This document shows positions 44,103 through 52,351 of a stretch of DNA of 64,000 bases, in pieces; position 1 is the first letter of the stretch, and each line of letters opens with the position of its first letter. This DNA comes from Streptomyces coryli (GTDB lineage Bacteria; Actinomycetota; Actinomycetes; Streptomycetales; Streptomycetaceae), in the NCBI RefSeq assembly GCF_011044975.1, contig NZ_JAAKZV010000002.1, forward strand, positions 62,001 to 126,000, written 5' to 3'. The notes beneath the pieces were generated by a model that did no database searches, was not told the origin of the DNA, and saw nothing but the letters and a program-made list of their open reading frames with translations. The position numbers and the translations under genes were made by a program.

Positions 44103-44987
44103 ATGACGACGTCCGGGAGTACAAGCGGCCTTGGGGTCTTCCCGCCCCGACCGAACGCGATCAAGGAGCTGTTCGGAACTCCGCAGGTCGTCATCGGTGT
44201 GGTGCACCTGCCGCCGCTGCCCGGCAGCCCGCACTACAAGGGCGTCCCGCTGGACGAGATCTGCGCCTTCGCGGTCGAGGAGGCGCGGGCCTATCTGGAG
44301 GGCGGCTGCCACGGGCTGATCGTGGAGAACCACTGGGACATCCCGTTCCTCAAACCGGGCGAACACGGTTATGAGACCTCGGCGGCGATGGCCGTGGTGA
44401 CCGACCGGGTGCGGCACGCCGTGCTGGCGGGAGCCGGCGGCGGGCTCGGGGTCAGCGTGCTGTCCAACGCCGCCGAGTGCTCCACGGCCTCCGCCTGGTG
44501 CGGCGGCGCCGGATTCGTACGGGTCAACCAGTGGGCCAATGCCTATGTCGCCAACGAGGGCATCATCGAGGGCCAGTCGGCACACGCCACCCGCTACCGC
44601 AGCCGGATCGGTGCCGGCCCGGTCAAGGTCTTCGCCGATGTGCACGTCAAGCACGGTTCGCACGCCATCGTCGCCGACCGCACGCTGGCCGAACAGACCG
44701 AGGACGCCGAGTTCTTCGGTGCCGATGTGCTGATCGCTACCGGCTCGCGGACCGGTGACGCCGCATCGCTGGAGGAGGTCGAGGGCATATCCGCCCACAC
44801 CACTCTGCCGGTGGTGATCGGCTCCGGTATCACCGCGGACAACATCGGCGGTCTGCTGCCGGCTTGCGACGGGGTGATCGTCGCGTCCTCGGTGAAGGAC
44901 AACGGCCGCTGGTGGGGCCGGGTCGACCGGGCCAAGGTCCGCGAGCTGACCACCGCGGCGGCCAAGGCCGGAGTGGTGCTCCCGTGA
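44103..44987 (+). CDS. BtpA/SgcQ-family TIM-barrel protein
   Basis: 294 aa. N-terminal VIGVVHLPPLPGSPHYKG is the family hallmark, followed by GLIVENHWDIPF, GFVRVNQWANAYVANEG, FADVHVKHGSHA and VVIGSGITADN. BtpA is known from cyanobacterial photosystem I biogenesis and E. coli SgcQ from an uncharacterised sugar operon; the biochemical reaction is not settled. GGTGG lies 7 nt before the ATG. First gene of an operon controlled by the LacI-type repressor; overlaps the kinase gene by GTGA. Confidence 0.85.
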   Translation: MTTSGSTSGLGVFPPRPNAIKELFGTPQVVIGVVHLPPLPGSPHYKGVPLDEICAFAVEEARAYLEGGCHGLIVENHWDIPFLKPGEHGYETSAAMAVVTDRVRHAVLAGAGGGLGVSVLSNAAECSTASAWCGGAGFVRVNQWANAYVANEGIIEGQSAHATRYRSRIGAGPVKVFADVHVKHGSHAIVADRTLAEQTEDAEFFGADVLIATGSRTGDAASLEEVEGISAHTTLPVVIGSGITADNIGGLLPACDGVIVASSVKDNGRWWGRVDRAKVRELTTAAAKAGVVLP

Positions 44988-45922
44988 TCGTCTTCTGCGG
45001 GTACGCCAACATCGACCTGACCGTCGGTGTGCCGGCGCTTCCCGCTCCCGGTGGCCGCGTGCAGGCGACCGCCGTCCGCCGGGGCCACGGTGGGATGGCC
45101 GCCAACGCCTCGGTGGCCGCAGCCCGCGCGGGGGCCGACGCGTGGTTCGCCGGTGTGGTCGGACCGGAGCCGCAGAGCACGGCGTTCCTCGCCGCGCTCG
45201 CCGCCGACGGGGTCCGTACCGACTGGACCGCTCGCACCGGCACCCTCACCACCGCCGTCGTGCTGCTCACCCCGGACGGCGAACGGGCCGTCATCAGCCA
45301 GGACGACGAGCTGGACGCCGGGCACATCAGCCGTACGGTACGGGCCGCGCGCGCGGCCGGGGCCAACTGGCTCTACCTCGACGGCTACCGCTTTCCCGAG
45401 GCCGCCGACGTACTGGCCGAGGCAGCCGCCGACGCCCCGCCCGGGAGGCCGGGACCGGGCCTGGTGGTGGACCTCGACGGCTGCGACCGGGCGGAGGCGA
45501 TGCGCACCGCGCTCTCCGCGGCCGATCACGCCGTCGTCGGCCGGCCACTGGCCGTCGCGCTGCTGGGCGGAGATCCGGACCTGGTCCGGGTCGCCGCCGA
45601 CCTGGACGTCCATCTGATCGTGACCGACGGTTCGCGCGGCTGGACCCTGCTGACCCCGGCCGGTGAACGCCACCACGGTCCGGCGATCGAGGTGGACACG
45701 GTCGACGCCACGGGGGCCGGAGACTGCTTCACCGGCGCATACTGCGCCGAACTCGACCGGGGCCGGACCCCGTTGGAGGCGGCGCGCTTCGCCGCCGTCG
45801 CCGCCGGACTGTCCTGTACCCGGCGTGGTGCCCGTGACGGGCTGCCCGGTCGCCGGGACATCGACTCCTGGCTCTCGGACCACCCCACTCCCGAAACCCC
45901 GGAGCCGACCCGCACCAGGTAA
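44984..45922 (+). CDS. PfkB-family carbohydrate/nucleoside kinase
   Basis: 312 aa from GTG, overlapping the BtpA stop. Ribokinase fold: N-terminal VIVFCGYANIDLTVGVPALPAPGGRV, RGHGGMAANASVAAARAG (substrate Gly-Gly), and DTVDATGAGDCFTGAY with the catalytic Asp and anion hole. Substrate may be a sugar or a nucleoside-like base; residues around the second motif do not identify it. Placed between an importer and BtpA, it likely phosphorylates the imported compound. Confidence 0.88.
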   Translation: MIVFCGYANIDLTVGVPALPAPGGRVQATAVRRGHGGMAANASVAAARAGADAWFAGVVGPEPQSTAFLAALAADGVRTDWTARTGTLTTAVVLLTPDGERAVISQDDELDAGHISRTVRAARAAGANWLYLDGYRFPEAADVLAEAAADAPPGRPGPGLVVDLDGCDRAEAMRTALSAADHAVVGRPLAVALLGGDPDLVRVAADLDVHLIVTDGSRGWTLLTPAGERHHGPAIEVDTVDATGAGDCFTGAYCAELDRGRTPLEAARFAAVAAGLSCTRRGARDGLPGRRDIDSWLSDHPTPETPEPTRTR

Positions 45923-45936
45923 GACAAGGAGAGCAG

Positions 45937-46947
45937 ATGCGCCAGAAAGTGACGGCCGTGGTCGCGCTGAGCCTGCTGCTGACGACCGTCGGCTGCGACA
46001 CCCAGGCCCGCCGCGAGATGGCGGCCGAGAAGAAGAGCGCCGAGCAGGGCCCGCCGCCGCCTGCGGAGGTCGCCCGCTCCTGTACCGTCCGCGGCCACGC
46101 TCCGAAGATCGGTATCGTGCCCATCAACCTCCAGGCGCTGTTCTTCAACCAGATCAACACCGGCGCCCGGACCGTGGCCCGCAAGGCCGGGGTGAAGACC
46201 CAGATCGTCAACGGCAACGACGACTCCGCCACGCAGGCCAACGCCATCGACGACCTGGTGGCCAACCACTACGACGCCATCATCGTGGACGCGGTCGACA
46301 CCGAGGGCATCAGGCCCGCCATCCGCCGGGCCAAGGCGGCGGGCGTGCCGGTCGTCGCCGTGGACGCCACCGTCGACGACCCCGCGGTTTCGGTGCAGGT
46401 CGGCGTCGGCAACGCGGAGGGCGGCCGGCGGATCGGCGAGGCCCTGCTGAAGACGGCCGGCAACCGCGGTGGGATCGGCATCGTCGGCGCGCTCAGCAGC
46501 ACCATCCAGAACGAGCGGCAGAAAGGTTTCACCGACGCCGTCACCGCCAAGGGCATGAAGATCCAGAACGTGGTCGACGGCCGCAACATCCAGGAGAACG
46601 CCCAGACCGCCGCCGAGAACCTGCTCACCCGCGACCCCGACCTGAAGTACGCCTACGCCACCGGTGAACCCGCCCTGATCGGCCTGTCCGCCGCCGTGGT
46701 CGGCCAGAACCGCACCAAGAACGTCAAGGTCGTCGGATGGGACCTGTCCAGCCAGGCCGTCGACGGACTGCGGGCCGGCTGGATCACCGGCGTGCTGCAG
46801 CAGAACACCTTCCGGTTCGGCTACGAGGCCATGAACTCCGCGATCGACCTGGCCTGCGGCCGCACCGCCCGCAAGAACGTGCCCGTTCCCACCCAGCTGG
46901 TGACCCCGGACAACGTCAAGAACTACCTCTACTACCTGGAGAAGTGA
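45937..46947 (+). CDS. Ribose-type substrate-binding lipoprotein
   Basis: 336 aa, 14 nt after the kinase. Lipobox LLLTTVGCDT, then a periplasmic-binding type 1 fold (KIGIVPINLQALFFNQINTGARTVARKAGVKTQIVNG; DAIIVDAVDTEGIRPAIRRAKAAGVPVVAVDATVDDP). The family (RbsB/LacI-like) binds aldoses, sugar alcohols, or autoinducer-like sugars. Ends in TGATG overlap with the ATPase gene. Confidence 0.9.
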   Translation: MRQKVTAVVALSLLLTTVGCDTQARREMAAEKKSAEQGPPPPAEVARSCTVRGHAPKIGIVPINLQALFFNQINTGARTVARKAGVKTQIVNGNDDSATQANAIDDLVANHYDAIIVDAVDTEGIRPAIRRAKAAGVPVVAVDATVDDPAVSVQVGVGNAEGGRRIGEALLKTAGNRGGIGIVGALSSTIQNERQKGFTDAVTAKGMKIQNVVDGRNIQENAQTAAENLLTRDPDLKYAYATGEPALIGLSAAVVGQNRTKNVKVVGWDLSSQAVDGLRAGWITGVLQQNTFRFGYEAMNSAIDLACGRTARKNVPVPTQLVTPDNVKNYLYYLEK

Positions 46948-47714
46948 TGGGCGAGAGCGCGCTGGTCTCCCTGCGAGGAATCACCAAATCATTCGGCGCC
47001 GTCCGCTCGCTGCGCGGCGTCGACCTGACCCTGGCCCCAGGCGAGGTGCTCGGCCTGGTCGGCGACAACGGCGCCGGGAAGTCGACCCTGATGAAGGTCC
47101 TGGCCGGAGCGGTCCAGCACGACAGCGGGCAGATCTCCATCGACGGCCGTGACGTCCGCTTCACCAGCCCCGCCGACGCCCGGCGCGAGCGGGTCGGCAT
47201 CGTCTACCAGGACCTCGCCCTGTGCGACACCCTCGATGTGGCCAGCAACCTGTTCCTCGGCCGTGAACCACGCAAAGGCCCCTTCATCGACCGCGCGACG
47301 ATGCATGCCCAAGCGGCCGAAACCCTCTCTGAACTGCACGTCCGGGTGAAATCCACCTACCAGGAGATCGGCGAGCTGTCCGGAGGACAGCGGCAGGCCG
47401 TGGCGATCGCCCGTGCGGTGTCGTTCCGCCCGCGCGTACTGATCCTGGACGAACCCACCGCCGCCCTCGCCGTCGCCGAGGTCCGGCAGGTGCTCAAGAT
47501 GATCCGCGACGTCGCCGCCCAGGGCGTCGGCGTCATCCTGATCACCCACCGGCTGCAGGACCTGTTCGAGGTCTGCGACCGGATCACCGTGATGTACGAG
47601 GGCCGCAGCGTCGAGGACGCCTCGATCTCCGATCTCGACATCGAACGGCTCGTCGCCATGATCACCCGATCCGGCGCCACGAACGGCGGGCCCGGCACCC
47701 AGGAGGTGGCCTGA
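46947..47714 (+). CDS. ABC importer ATPase (single domain)
   Basis: 255 aa. Walker A GDNGAGKSTLMK, signature LSGGQRQAVAIARA, Walker B VLILDEPTAALAVAE. Ribose-type importers usually have a duplicated ATPase of about 500 aa; here there is a single half, so a homodimer must form. Coupled to the binding protein and followed one base later by the permease. Confidence 0.9.
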   Translation: MGESALVSLRGITKSFGAVRSLRGVDLTLAPGEVLGLVGDNGAGKSTLMKVLAGAVQHDSGQISIDGRDVRFTSPADARRERVGIVYQDLALCDTLDVASNLFLGREPRKGPFIDRATMHAQAAETLSELHVRVKSTYQEIGELSGGQRQAVAIARAVSFRPRVLILDEPTAALAVAEVRQVLKMIRDVAAQGVGVILITHRLQDLFEVCDRITVMYEGRSVEDASISDLDIERLVAMITRSGATNGGPGTQEVA

Positions 47715-47715
47715 G

Positions 47716-48735
47716 ATGAGCGCCGACACCGCGATACGCACCACCGCCGTACTGGGCCGGCCGCCGGGCCGCTGGCAGCGCGCCAACAAGGCCACCCTGG
47801 CCATGCTCGGCGTGGCGGTCGCGCTCTTCCTCGGCTTCGGCATCGCCGCCCCCAACTTCCTGACCTTCACCAATCTGGCCAACCTGGCCACCCAGGTGGC
47901 GATCACCCTGATCGTGGCGGTTGCCATGACCTTCGTGATCAGTACCGGGCAGATCGATCTGTCCGTGGGCTCGATCCTCGCGTTCACCGCCACCTGCACC
48001 GCCGAGATGCTGCAATCCGGCTGGGACTCCTCCGTGGTGATCGTCGTGGCGCTGCTCGCCGGGCTCTTCTGGGGCGCCGTCAACGGATGGCTGTCGGCGT
48101 ATCAGAAGATCCCCCCGTTCATCGTCACCCTCGCCACCATGTCGGTCGTCCGCGGTCTGGCACAGCTGTGGACCAAGGGGTTCTCCGTCCCCGTCGACGC
48201 CCGGCTCTTCGTCGCCAAGCTCGGCGACGCCTCCTTCCTCGGGCTGTCCGCACTGGCCTGGATCGCCCTGGCCACGGTCGCCGTCGGAGCGGTCCTGCTG
48301 TCGAAACTGCCGTTCGGCACCCACGTCAACGGCATCGGCTCCCAGGAGGAGTCGGTACGACGGGCGGGGGTGAACACCGCCCGGATCAAGATGATCACCT
48401 TGATGCTGACCGGCGTGGCCGCCGGTCTCGCCGGGCTGCTCACCGCGGCCAGGCTCGGCTCCGGCTCCGCCAACTCCGGACAGGGCTTCGAACTCACCGT
48501 GATCGCCGCGGTCGTGCTCGGTGGCACCAATCTGTTCGGCGGCCGGGGCACCGTGCTCGGCACCGTCATCGGCGCCCTCATCACCGGAGTCATCGCCAAC
48601 GGCCTCAACCTGCTGGGTGTGAGCCCGTTCCTCACCCCCATCGTCACCGGACTCGTGCTGCTCGCCGCGATCTGGTTCAACCTGCGCGGCCGGGCGATGG
48701 CCGACCTGTTCGCCCATTGGACGGGCCGCTCATGA
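47716..48735 (+). CDS. Ribose-type ABC permease
   Basis: 339 aa, eight to ten membrane segments, with the family motif NSGQGFELTVIAAVVLGGTNLFGGRGTVLGT. RbsC-like permease working as a homodimer. Overlaps the next gene by ATGA. Confidence 0.9.
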   Translation: MSADTAIRTTAVLGRPPGRWQRANKATLAMLGVAVALFLGFGIAAPNFLTFTNLANLATQVAITLIVAVAMTFVISTGQIDLSVGSILAFTATCTAEMLQSGWDSSVVIVVALLAGLFWGAVNGWLSAYQKIPPFIVTLATMSVVRGLAQLWTKGFSVPVDARLFVAKLGDASFLGLSALAWIALATVAVGAVLLSKLPFGTHVNGIGSQEESVRRAGVNTARIKMITLMLTGVAAGLAGLLTAARLGSGSANSGQGFELTVIAAVVLGGTNLFGGRGTVLGTVIGALITGVIANGLNLLGVSPFLTPIVTGLVLLAAIWFNLRGRAMADLFAHWTGRS

Positions 48736-49787
48736 GCGGCCCTTCCCCCCGCACCGTGACCACGGTGACCGGGCCCGTTCCCACCACCGGGCTCGGCCTC
48801 ACCCTCACCCATGAGCATCTGGGCAACGACGTCCGCAAAGCCGTCACCACTCCGCCCGACCCCCGGCTCGGTCATCTGCGCGACGCCCGCACCACACCCG
48901 AACTGGCCTGGCTGCTGCGCGACTGGCCCTATGCCTGCCTCGACCACTGTGTGCTCGACGACGCCGAAGCGATGCTGGCCGATCTGCGCGCGTTCGCCGC
49001 CGCCGGGGGCGGCACGATCGTCGACGTCACCCCGGCCGGACCGGGCCGCGACCCGGCGGCGCTGCGCGCGTTCTCCGAGGACACCGGCGTACGGGTGGTT
49101 ATGGGCAGCGGCTGGTACCTGGAGCCGTATCATCCCCGGCCGCTGTCACCGGCGGACGAGCGCCCGCTTGCCGTCGCACTGCTGGCCGAGTTCGCCGAGG
49201 GAGCCGAGTCCACCGGGATCCGGCCGGGCGTCATCGGCGAGATCGGCGTCTCCCCGCGGTTCACCGAGGGCGAGCACACCGCGCTGCGCGCCGCCGCGCG
49301 CGCCCAGCGCGACACCGGTGTCCCTCTGTACGTCCATCTGCCCGGCTGGCAGCGCCGCGCCCATGAGGTCCTCGACCTGGTACTGGGCGAGTACGGGGTG
49401 GCGCCGGCCGCCGTGGTGCTGTGCCATATGGACCCCTCGCACGCCGACCCGGACTATCAGCGGTCGGTGGCCGACCGCGGCGTCTGGCTCGAATTCGACA
49501 TGGTCGGCATGCCGTTCCGCTACCCCGGCGAGGGGCAGTCCCCGGCACCCCACGAAACCGCGCGCGCCATCGCCGGGCTCATCGCCCGCGGACACGGCGA
49601 CCGGCTGCTGCTCAGCCACGATGTGTTCCTCAAGAGCATGCTCACCGCCTACGGCGGCAACGGCTTCCGCTACGTACCCGAGCTGTTTCTCCCACGCCTC
49701 GTCGAAGAGGGCGTGGCCCGGCAGCCCGCCATGGAGCTGCTGCACACCAATCCGGCCCGGCTGTTCGAGCACGCCGCCGCGCCCTGA
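48732..49787 (+). CDS. Phosphotriesterase-like amidohydrolase
   Basis: 351 aa. Metal ligands in order: THEHLGND (H-x-H), a Glu in GVIGEIGVS where classical phosphotriesterases have carboxylated Lys, YVHLPGW, LCHMDPSH, and LLSHDVFLK with the last Asp. The Glu variant is typical of the PHP group (E. coli YhfV/Php-like), many of which are lactonases. It would open a lactone or hydrolyse an ester or amide of the imported compound. Confidence 0.88.
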   Translation: MSGPSPRTVTTVTGPVPTTGLGLTLTHEHLGNDVRKAVTTPPDPRLGHLRDARTTPELAWLLRDWPYACLDHCVLDDAEAMLADLRAFAAAGGGTIVDVTPAGPGRDPAALRAFSEDTGVRVVMGSGWYLEPYHPRPLSPADERPLAVALLAEFAEGAESTGIRPGVIGEIGVSPRFTEGEHTALRAAARAQRDTGVPLYVHLPGWQRRAHEVLDLVLGEYGVAPAAVVLCHMDPSHADPDYQRSVADRGVWLEFDMVGMPFRYPGEGQSPAPHETARAIAGLIARGHGDRLLLSHDVFLKSMLTAYGGNGFRYVPELFLPRLVEEGVARQPAMELLHTNPARLFEHAAAP

Positions 49788-49833
49788 CCACGCCCCACCT
49801 TTCCACTTACTTCCCGTTACGAAGGAGCACCCT

Positions 49834-50580
49834 GTGAGCCGCGTCCTGATCGCCGGTGAGAGCTGGATCTCCCAGTCCACACACATCAAGGGGGTCGACT
49901 CGTTCACCACCAGCGCCTATGTGACCGGAGTCGAGCCGTTGCGCCGCGCGCTGGAGGGCCGCGGGCACGAGGTCACGCACCTGCCCGCGCATCTGGTACC
50001 CGGGCAGTTCCCGGGCGACGCCGAGGCGCTCGCCCGCTACGACGTCGTCGTCCTCTCCGACATCGGGGCGAACTCCCTCCAGCTCTCTCCCGAGGTGTTC
50101 GAGCGGGGCACACCGGGGGCCGACCGGATCGAGGCACTGCGCGGATGGGTCGGCGACGGCGGCGGGCTGCTGATGGTCGGCGGCTATCTCTCCTTCACCG
50201 GTTTCGAGGGCAAGGCCGCCTACCGCAACACTGCGCTGCACGAGGTGCTGCCGGTCGAGCTGCTGCCCGAGGACGACCGCGTCGAACTCCCGGCGGGCGG
50301 CCGCCCGTCGGCTGTCGACGCAGGCCATCCCGCCCTCGGCGGGGTGACCGGCGAATGGCCACCGCTGCTCGGCTACAACCGCGTCCGGCCACGTCCGGGC
50401 ACCGAGGTCCTGGCCACCTTGGCCGGCGACCCCCTGGTGGCGGTGGCCGTGTACGGCGCGGGGCGGTCGGCGGTGTTCACCTCCGACTGCTCCCCGCACT
50501 GGGCGCCCCCAGCGTTCTGTGAGCGGTGGGACGGCTACGCCCGGGTCTTCGGCGGCCTCGTCGAATGGCTCTCCCGGTGA
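49834..50580 (+). CDS. Glutamine-amidotransferase-like protein (PF07090 type)
   Basis: 248 aa from GTG with GAAGGAG before it. Class I amidotransferase-like fold (DVVVLSDIGANSLQLSPEVF; GGGLLMVGGYLSFTGFEGK; VAVYGAGRSAVFTSDCSPHW). The catalytic Cys expected in the GGYLSF loop is not present, so it is probably not a working glutaminase. Coupled to the TenA-like gene by GTGA. Confidence 0.75.
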   Translation: MSRVLIAGESWISQSTHIKGVDSFTTSAYVTGVEPLRRALEGRGHEVTHLPAHLVPGQFPGDAEALARYDVVVLSDIGANSLQLSPEVFERGTPGADRIEALRGWVGDGGGLLMVGGYLSFTGFEGKAAYRNTALHEVLPVELLPEDDRVELPAGGRPSAVDAGHPALGGVTGEWPPLLGYNRVRPRPGTEVLATLAGDPLVAVAVYGAGRSAVFTSDCSPHWAPPAFCERWDGYARVFGGLVEWLSR

Positions 50581-51203
50581 GCCGGTCCGAGCGGCTCCTT
50601 GGAGCCACCGCCCCGGTCATGGAACAAGCACTGCGCATGCGCTTCGTCACCGAGGTCACGGCCGGCACGATCAGCGACGCCGACTACGCCGACTACCTGG
50701 AGATCGAGGCTGCGTTCGTGGAGACGGCCACCCGGCTGCACGGACTGGCCGTGTGGGGAGCCCCGGACCGGACGGCGCTGGAGCGCAACGCCCGTGCCGT
50801 CCACGCGCTGACCACCACCCAGGCGGACTACTTCCGCGCCGCCCGCGCCGCCTGGCCCGTCCCCGCCCGGCCGGGCGCCGCCCGACGGGCCGAGGTGCTG
50901 TCGCGGTACGCGCTCGACGCGGCGCGGGAGGGCGGCTACCCGGCGGTGATGACCATGCTGTTCGCGGCGGAGAGCCTCTACCTCACCTGGTGCACCCGGG
51001 CACACGAACGCGGCACCGTCCCCGACGGCGCAATGAGTGCCTGGGTGGCGCTCCACGCCGACCAGGCATTCCGGGACGGGGTACGGGCGCTTGCGGCGGA
51101 GGTCGACGCCCTCCCGGACGACATCCCCCAGGAGCGGCTGACCCGCTGGTTCACCGGCATGCTGGAAGCGGAAATCGCCTTCCACGACGCGGTGTTCGGT
51201 TGA
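50577..51203 (+). CDS. TenA/THI-4/PQQC-family helical protein
   Basis: 208 aa. TenA-like helices: ALRMRFVTEVTAGTISDADYADYLEIEAAFVETATRLHG...TTQADYFRAARAAW...GYPAVMTMLFAAESLYLTWCTRAHERGTVPDGAMSAWVALHADQAFRDGVRALAAEVD. A Cys occurs in the YLTWCTRA helix, near but not exactly where thiaminase II has its nucleophile. TenA hydrolyses C-N bonds of aminopyrimidines; here it would process an N-linked part of the imported compound. Last gene of the operon. Confidence 0.8.
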   Translation: MSRSERLLGATAPVMEQALRMRFVTEVTAGTISDADYADYLEIEAAFVETATRLHGLAVWGAPDRTALERNARAVHALTTTQADYFRAARAAWPVPARPGAARRAEVLSRYALDAAREGGYPAVMTMLFAAESLYLTWCTRAHERGTVPDGAMSAWVALHADQAFRDGVRALAAEVDALPDDIPQERLTRWFTGMLEAEIAFHDAVFG

Positions 51204-51249
51204 CCGGACCGCGGCGGGGCGAGATTAGCAAGGTGCAGCGGCCGTGGGC

Positions 51250-51560
51250 CCGGTATGGGAGCGGGAGAACCGCTGCATGCCGGCAGGATTCACCGGGACG
51301 AGGAGCCTGCCGAAACGCGATACGCGCAGTCCGGCCTCGTCGAGGTGCAGTTCGCCGGGGCACTGATGAGCCTCGGCGCTCACCAACGTAGAACTCGGCA
51401 AGGGCGACGCCGATCGGGCGGCTGCAACAGCGCTGGAGATAGTCGACCCTGCCCAGGGCATGGCGTCCCAGTGGTTCGTGACCGCTTCCGGTCCGTACGG
51501 CAGACCCTCGCCAAGCATCGCGGAGGCGACCGAGGTCGTCTCGCCCGCGATGACGACCGT
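51250..51560 (+). pseudogene. Remnant of a TPR-containing regulator
   Basis: Coding-like pieces in different frames: ALTNVELGKGDADRAAATALEIVDPAQGMASQW and DRFRSVRQTLAKHRGG, the usual end of Streptomyces XRE-TPR regulators (around a conserved RFRSVRxxLxxH). No start or HTH is left. The 51204-51870 stretch contains nothing else intact; a short MHIQLSAELVVRDSTG frame at 51614 recalls the first residues of SsgA-like proteins and stops after 26 codons. Confidence 0.4.
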
Positions 51561-51867
51561 GCGGCGGCCCTTGTCGCAGACGGGCGCGACCGCAACGGTG
51601 AGGAGCCCCCGGCATGCATATCCAGCTCTCGGCGGAGCTCGTCGTCCGCGACTCGACCGGCCCCTGCCCGCCGTCACATCTGCTGGCCGCCTGAGCCCGC
51701 CGCCGCTCGCAGACCCGGTCACCGCGTTCGAGCGCGCCCTCAAAGAATCCGACCGTGCGGCGGGTGCGCACGCTGCGTGATTGATGGCGGAAGTGCCGCC
51801 GTCACGGCGCCATCACGTGTACTCCACAACGAGACCCCCGCCTTATGGGCAAAGCCGCTGGTCACCG

Positions 51868-51912
51868 TGTCGGGACGGCGGGATTTGAACCGACGACCCT
51901 CAACCCCCAGCC
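51868..51912 (-). other. tRNA 3'-end-like fragment C
   Basis: The minus strand reads GGTTCAAATCCCGCCGTCCC followed by GAC. Like fragment A it is preceded (on the plus strand) by AGCCGCTGGTCACCGTGTCGG. It sits immediately before the broken response regulator. Confidence 0.5.
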
Positions 51913-51930
51913 GGGTCGACCAGGGACCAG

Positions 51931-52345
51931 GGTGATCGTCCTCACCGGCACCGATGACCTCGAACTCGGTCAACAGGCCCTGATGGCTGGCGCTCACGGC
52001 TTCCTCACCAAGTCATCCGACCCGGCCGTTCTCGTCGCGCCTCTGCTCACCATCGCCAGCGGTCTCTGCGTGCTCGAACGCGACATGGTCGACGCCTTGT
52101 TGGCCACGGCACGCAAGTCTCCCGGGCGAGCTCCTGGACAAGCTCTCCGCCCAGGAGCTGCAGCTTTGGGCCCTCCTTGCGCGGGGCGTGGATACAGCGA
52201 CTTCGCCCAGCGCATGCTGGCCTCGGATCGCACCGCCAAGCGGATGATCTCAGCGCTACTCCGCAAGATCCACGCCACCAACAGAACCGAGGCCGCGGGC
52301 CTTACGGGCCGCTACGGCATCCTCGACGCCACGGTGGCGGACTGA
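51931..52345 (+). pseudogene. LuxR-type response regulator, frameshifted and 5' truncated
   Basis: VIVLTGTDDLELGQQALMAGAHGFLTKSSDPAVLVAPLLTIASG is the second half of a receiver domain; GELLDKLSAQELQLWALLARGVDTAT (another frame) and QRMLASDRTAKRMISALLRKIHATNRTEAAGLTGRYGILD (first frame) form the LuxR helix-turn-helix. Two frameshifts (near 52125 and 52200) and loss of the receiver start make it non-functional. No sensor kinase is near. Confidence 0.7.
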
Positions 52346-52351
52346 TCGCGC

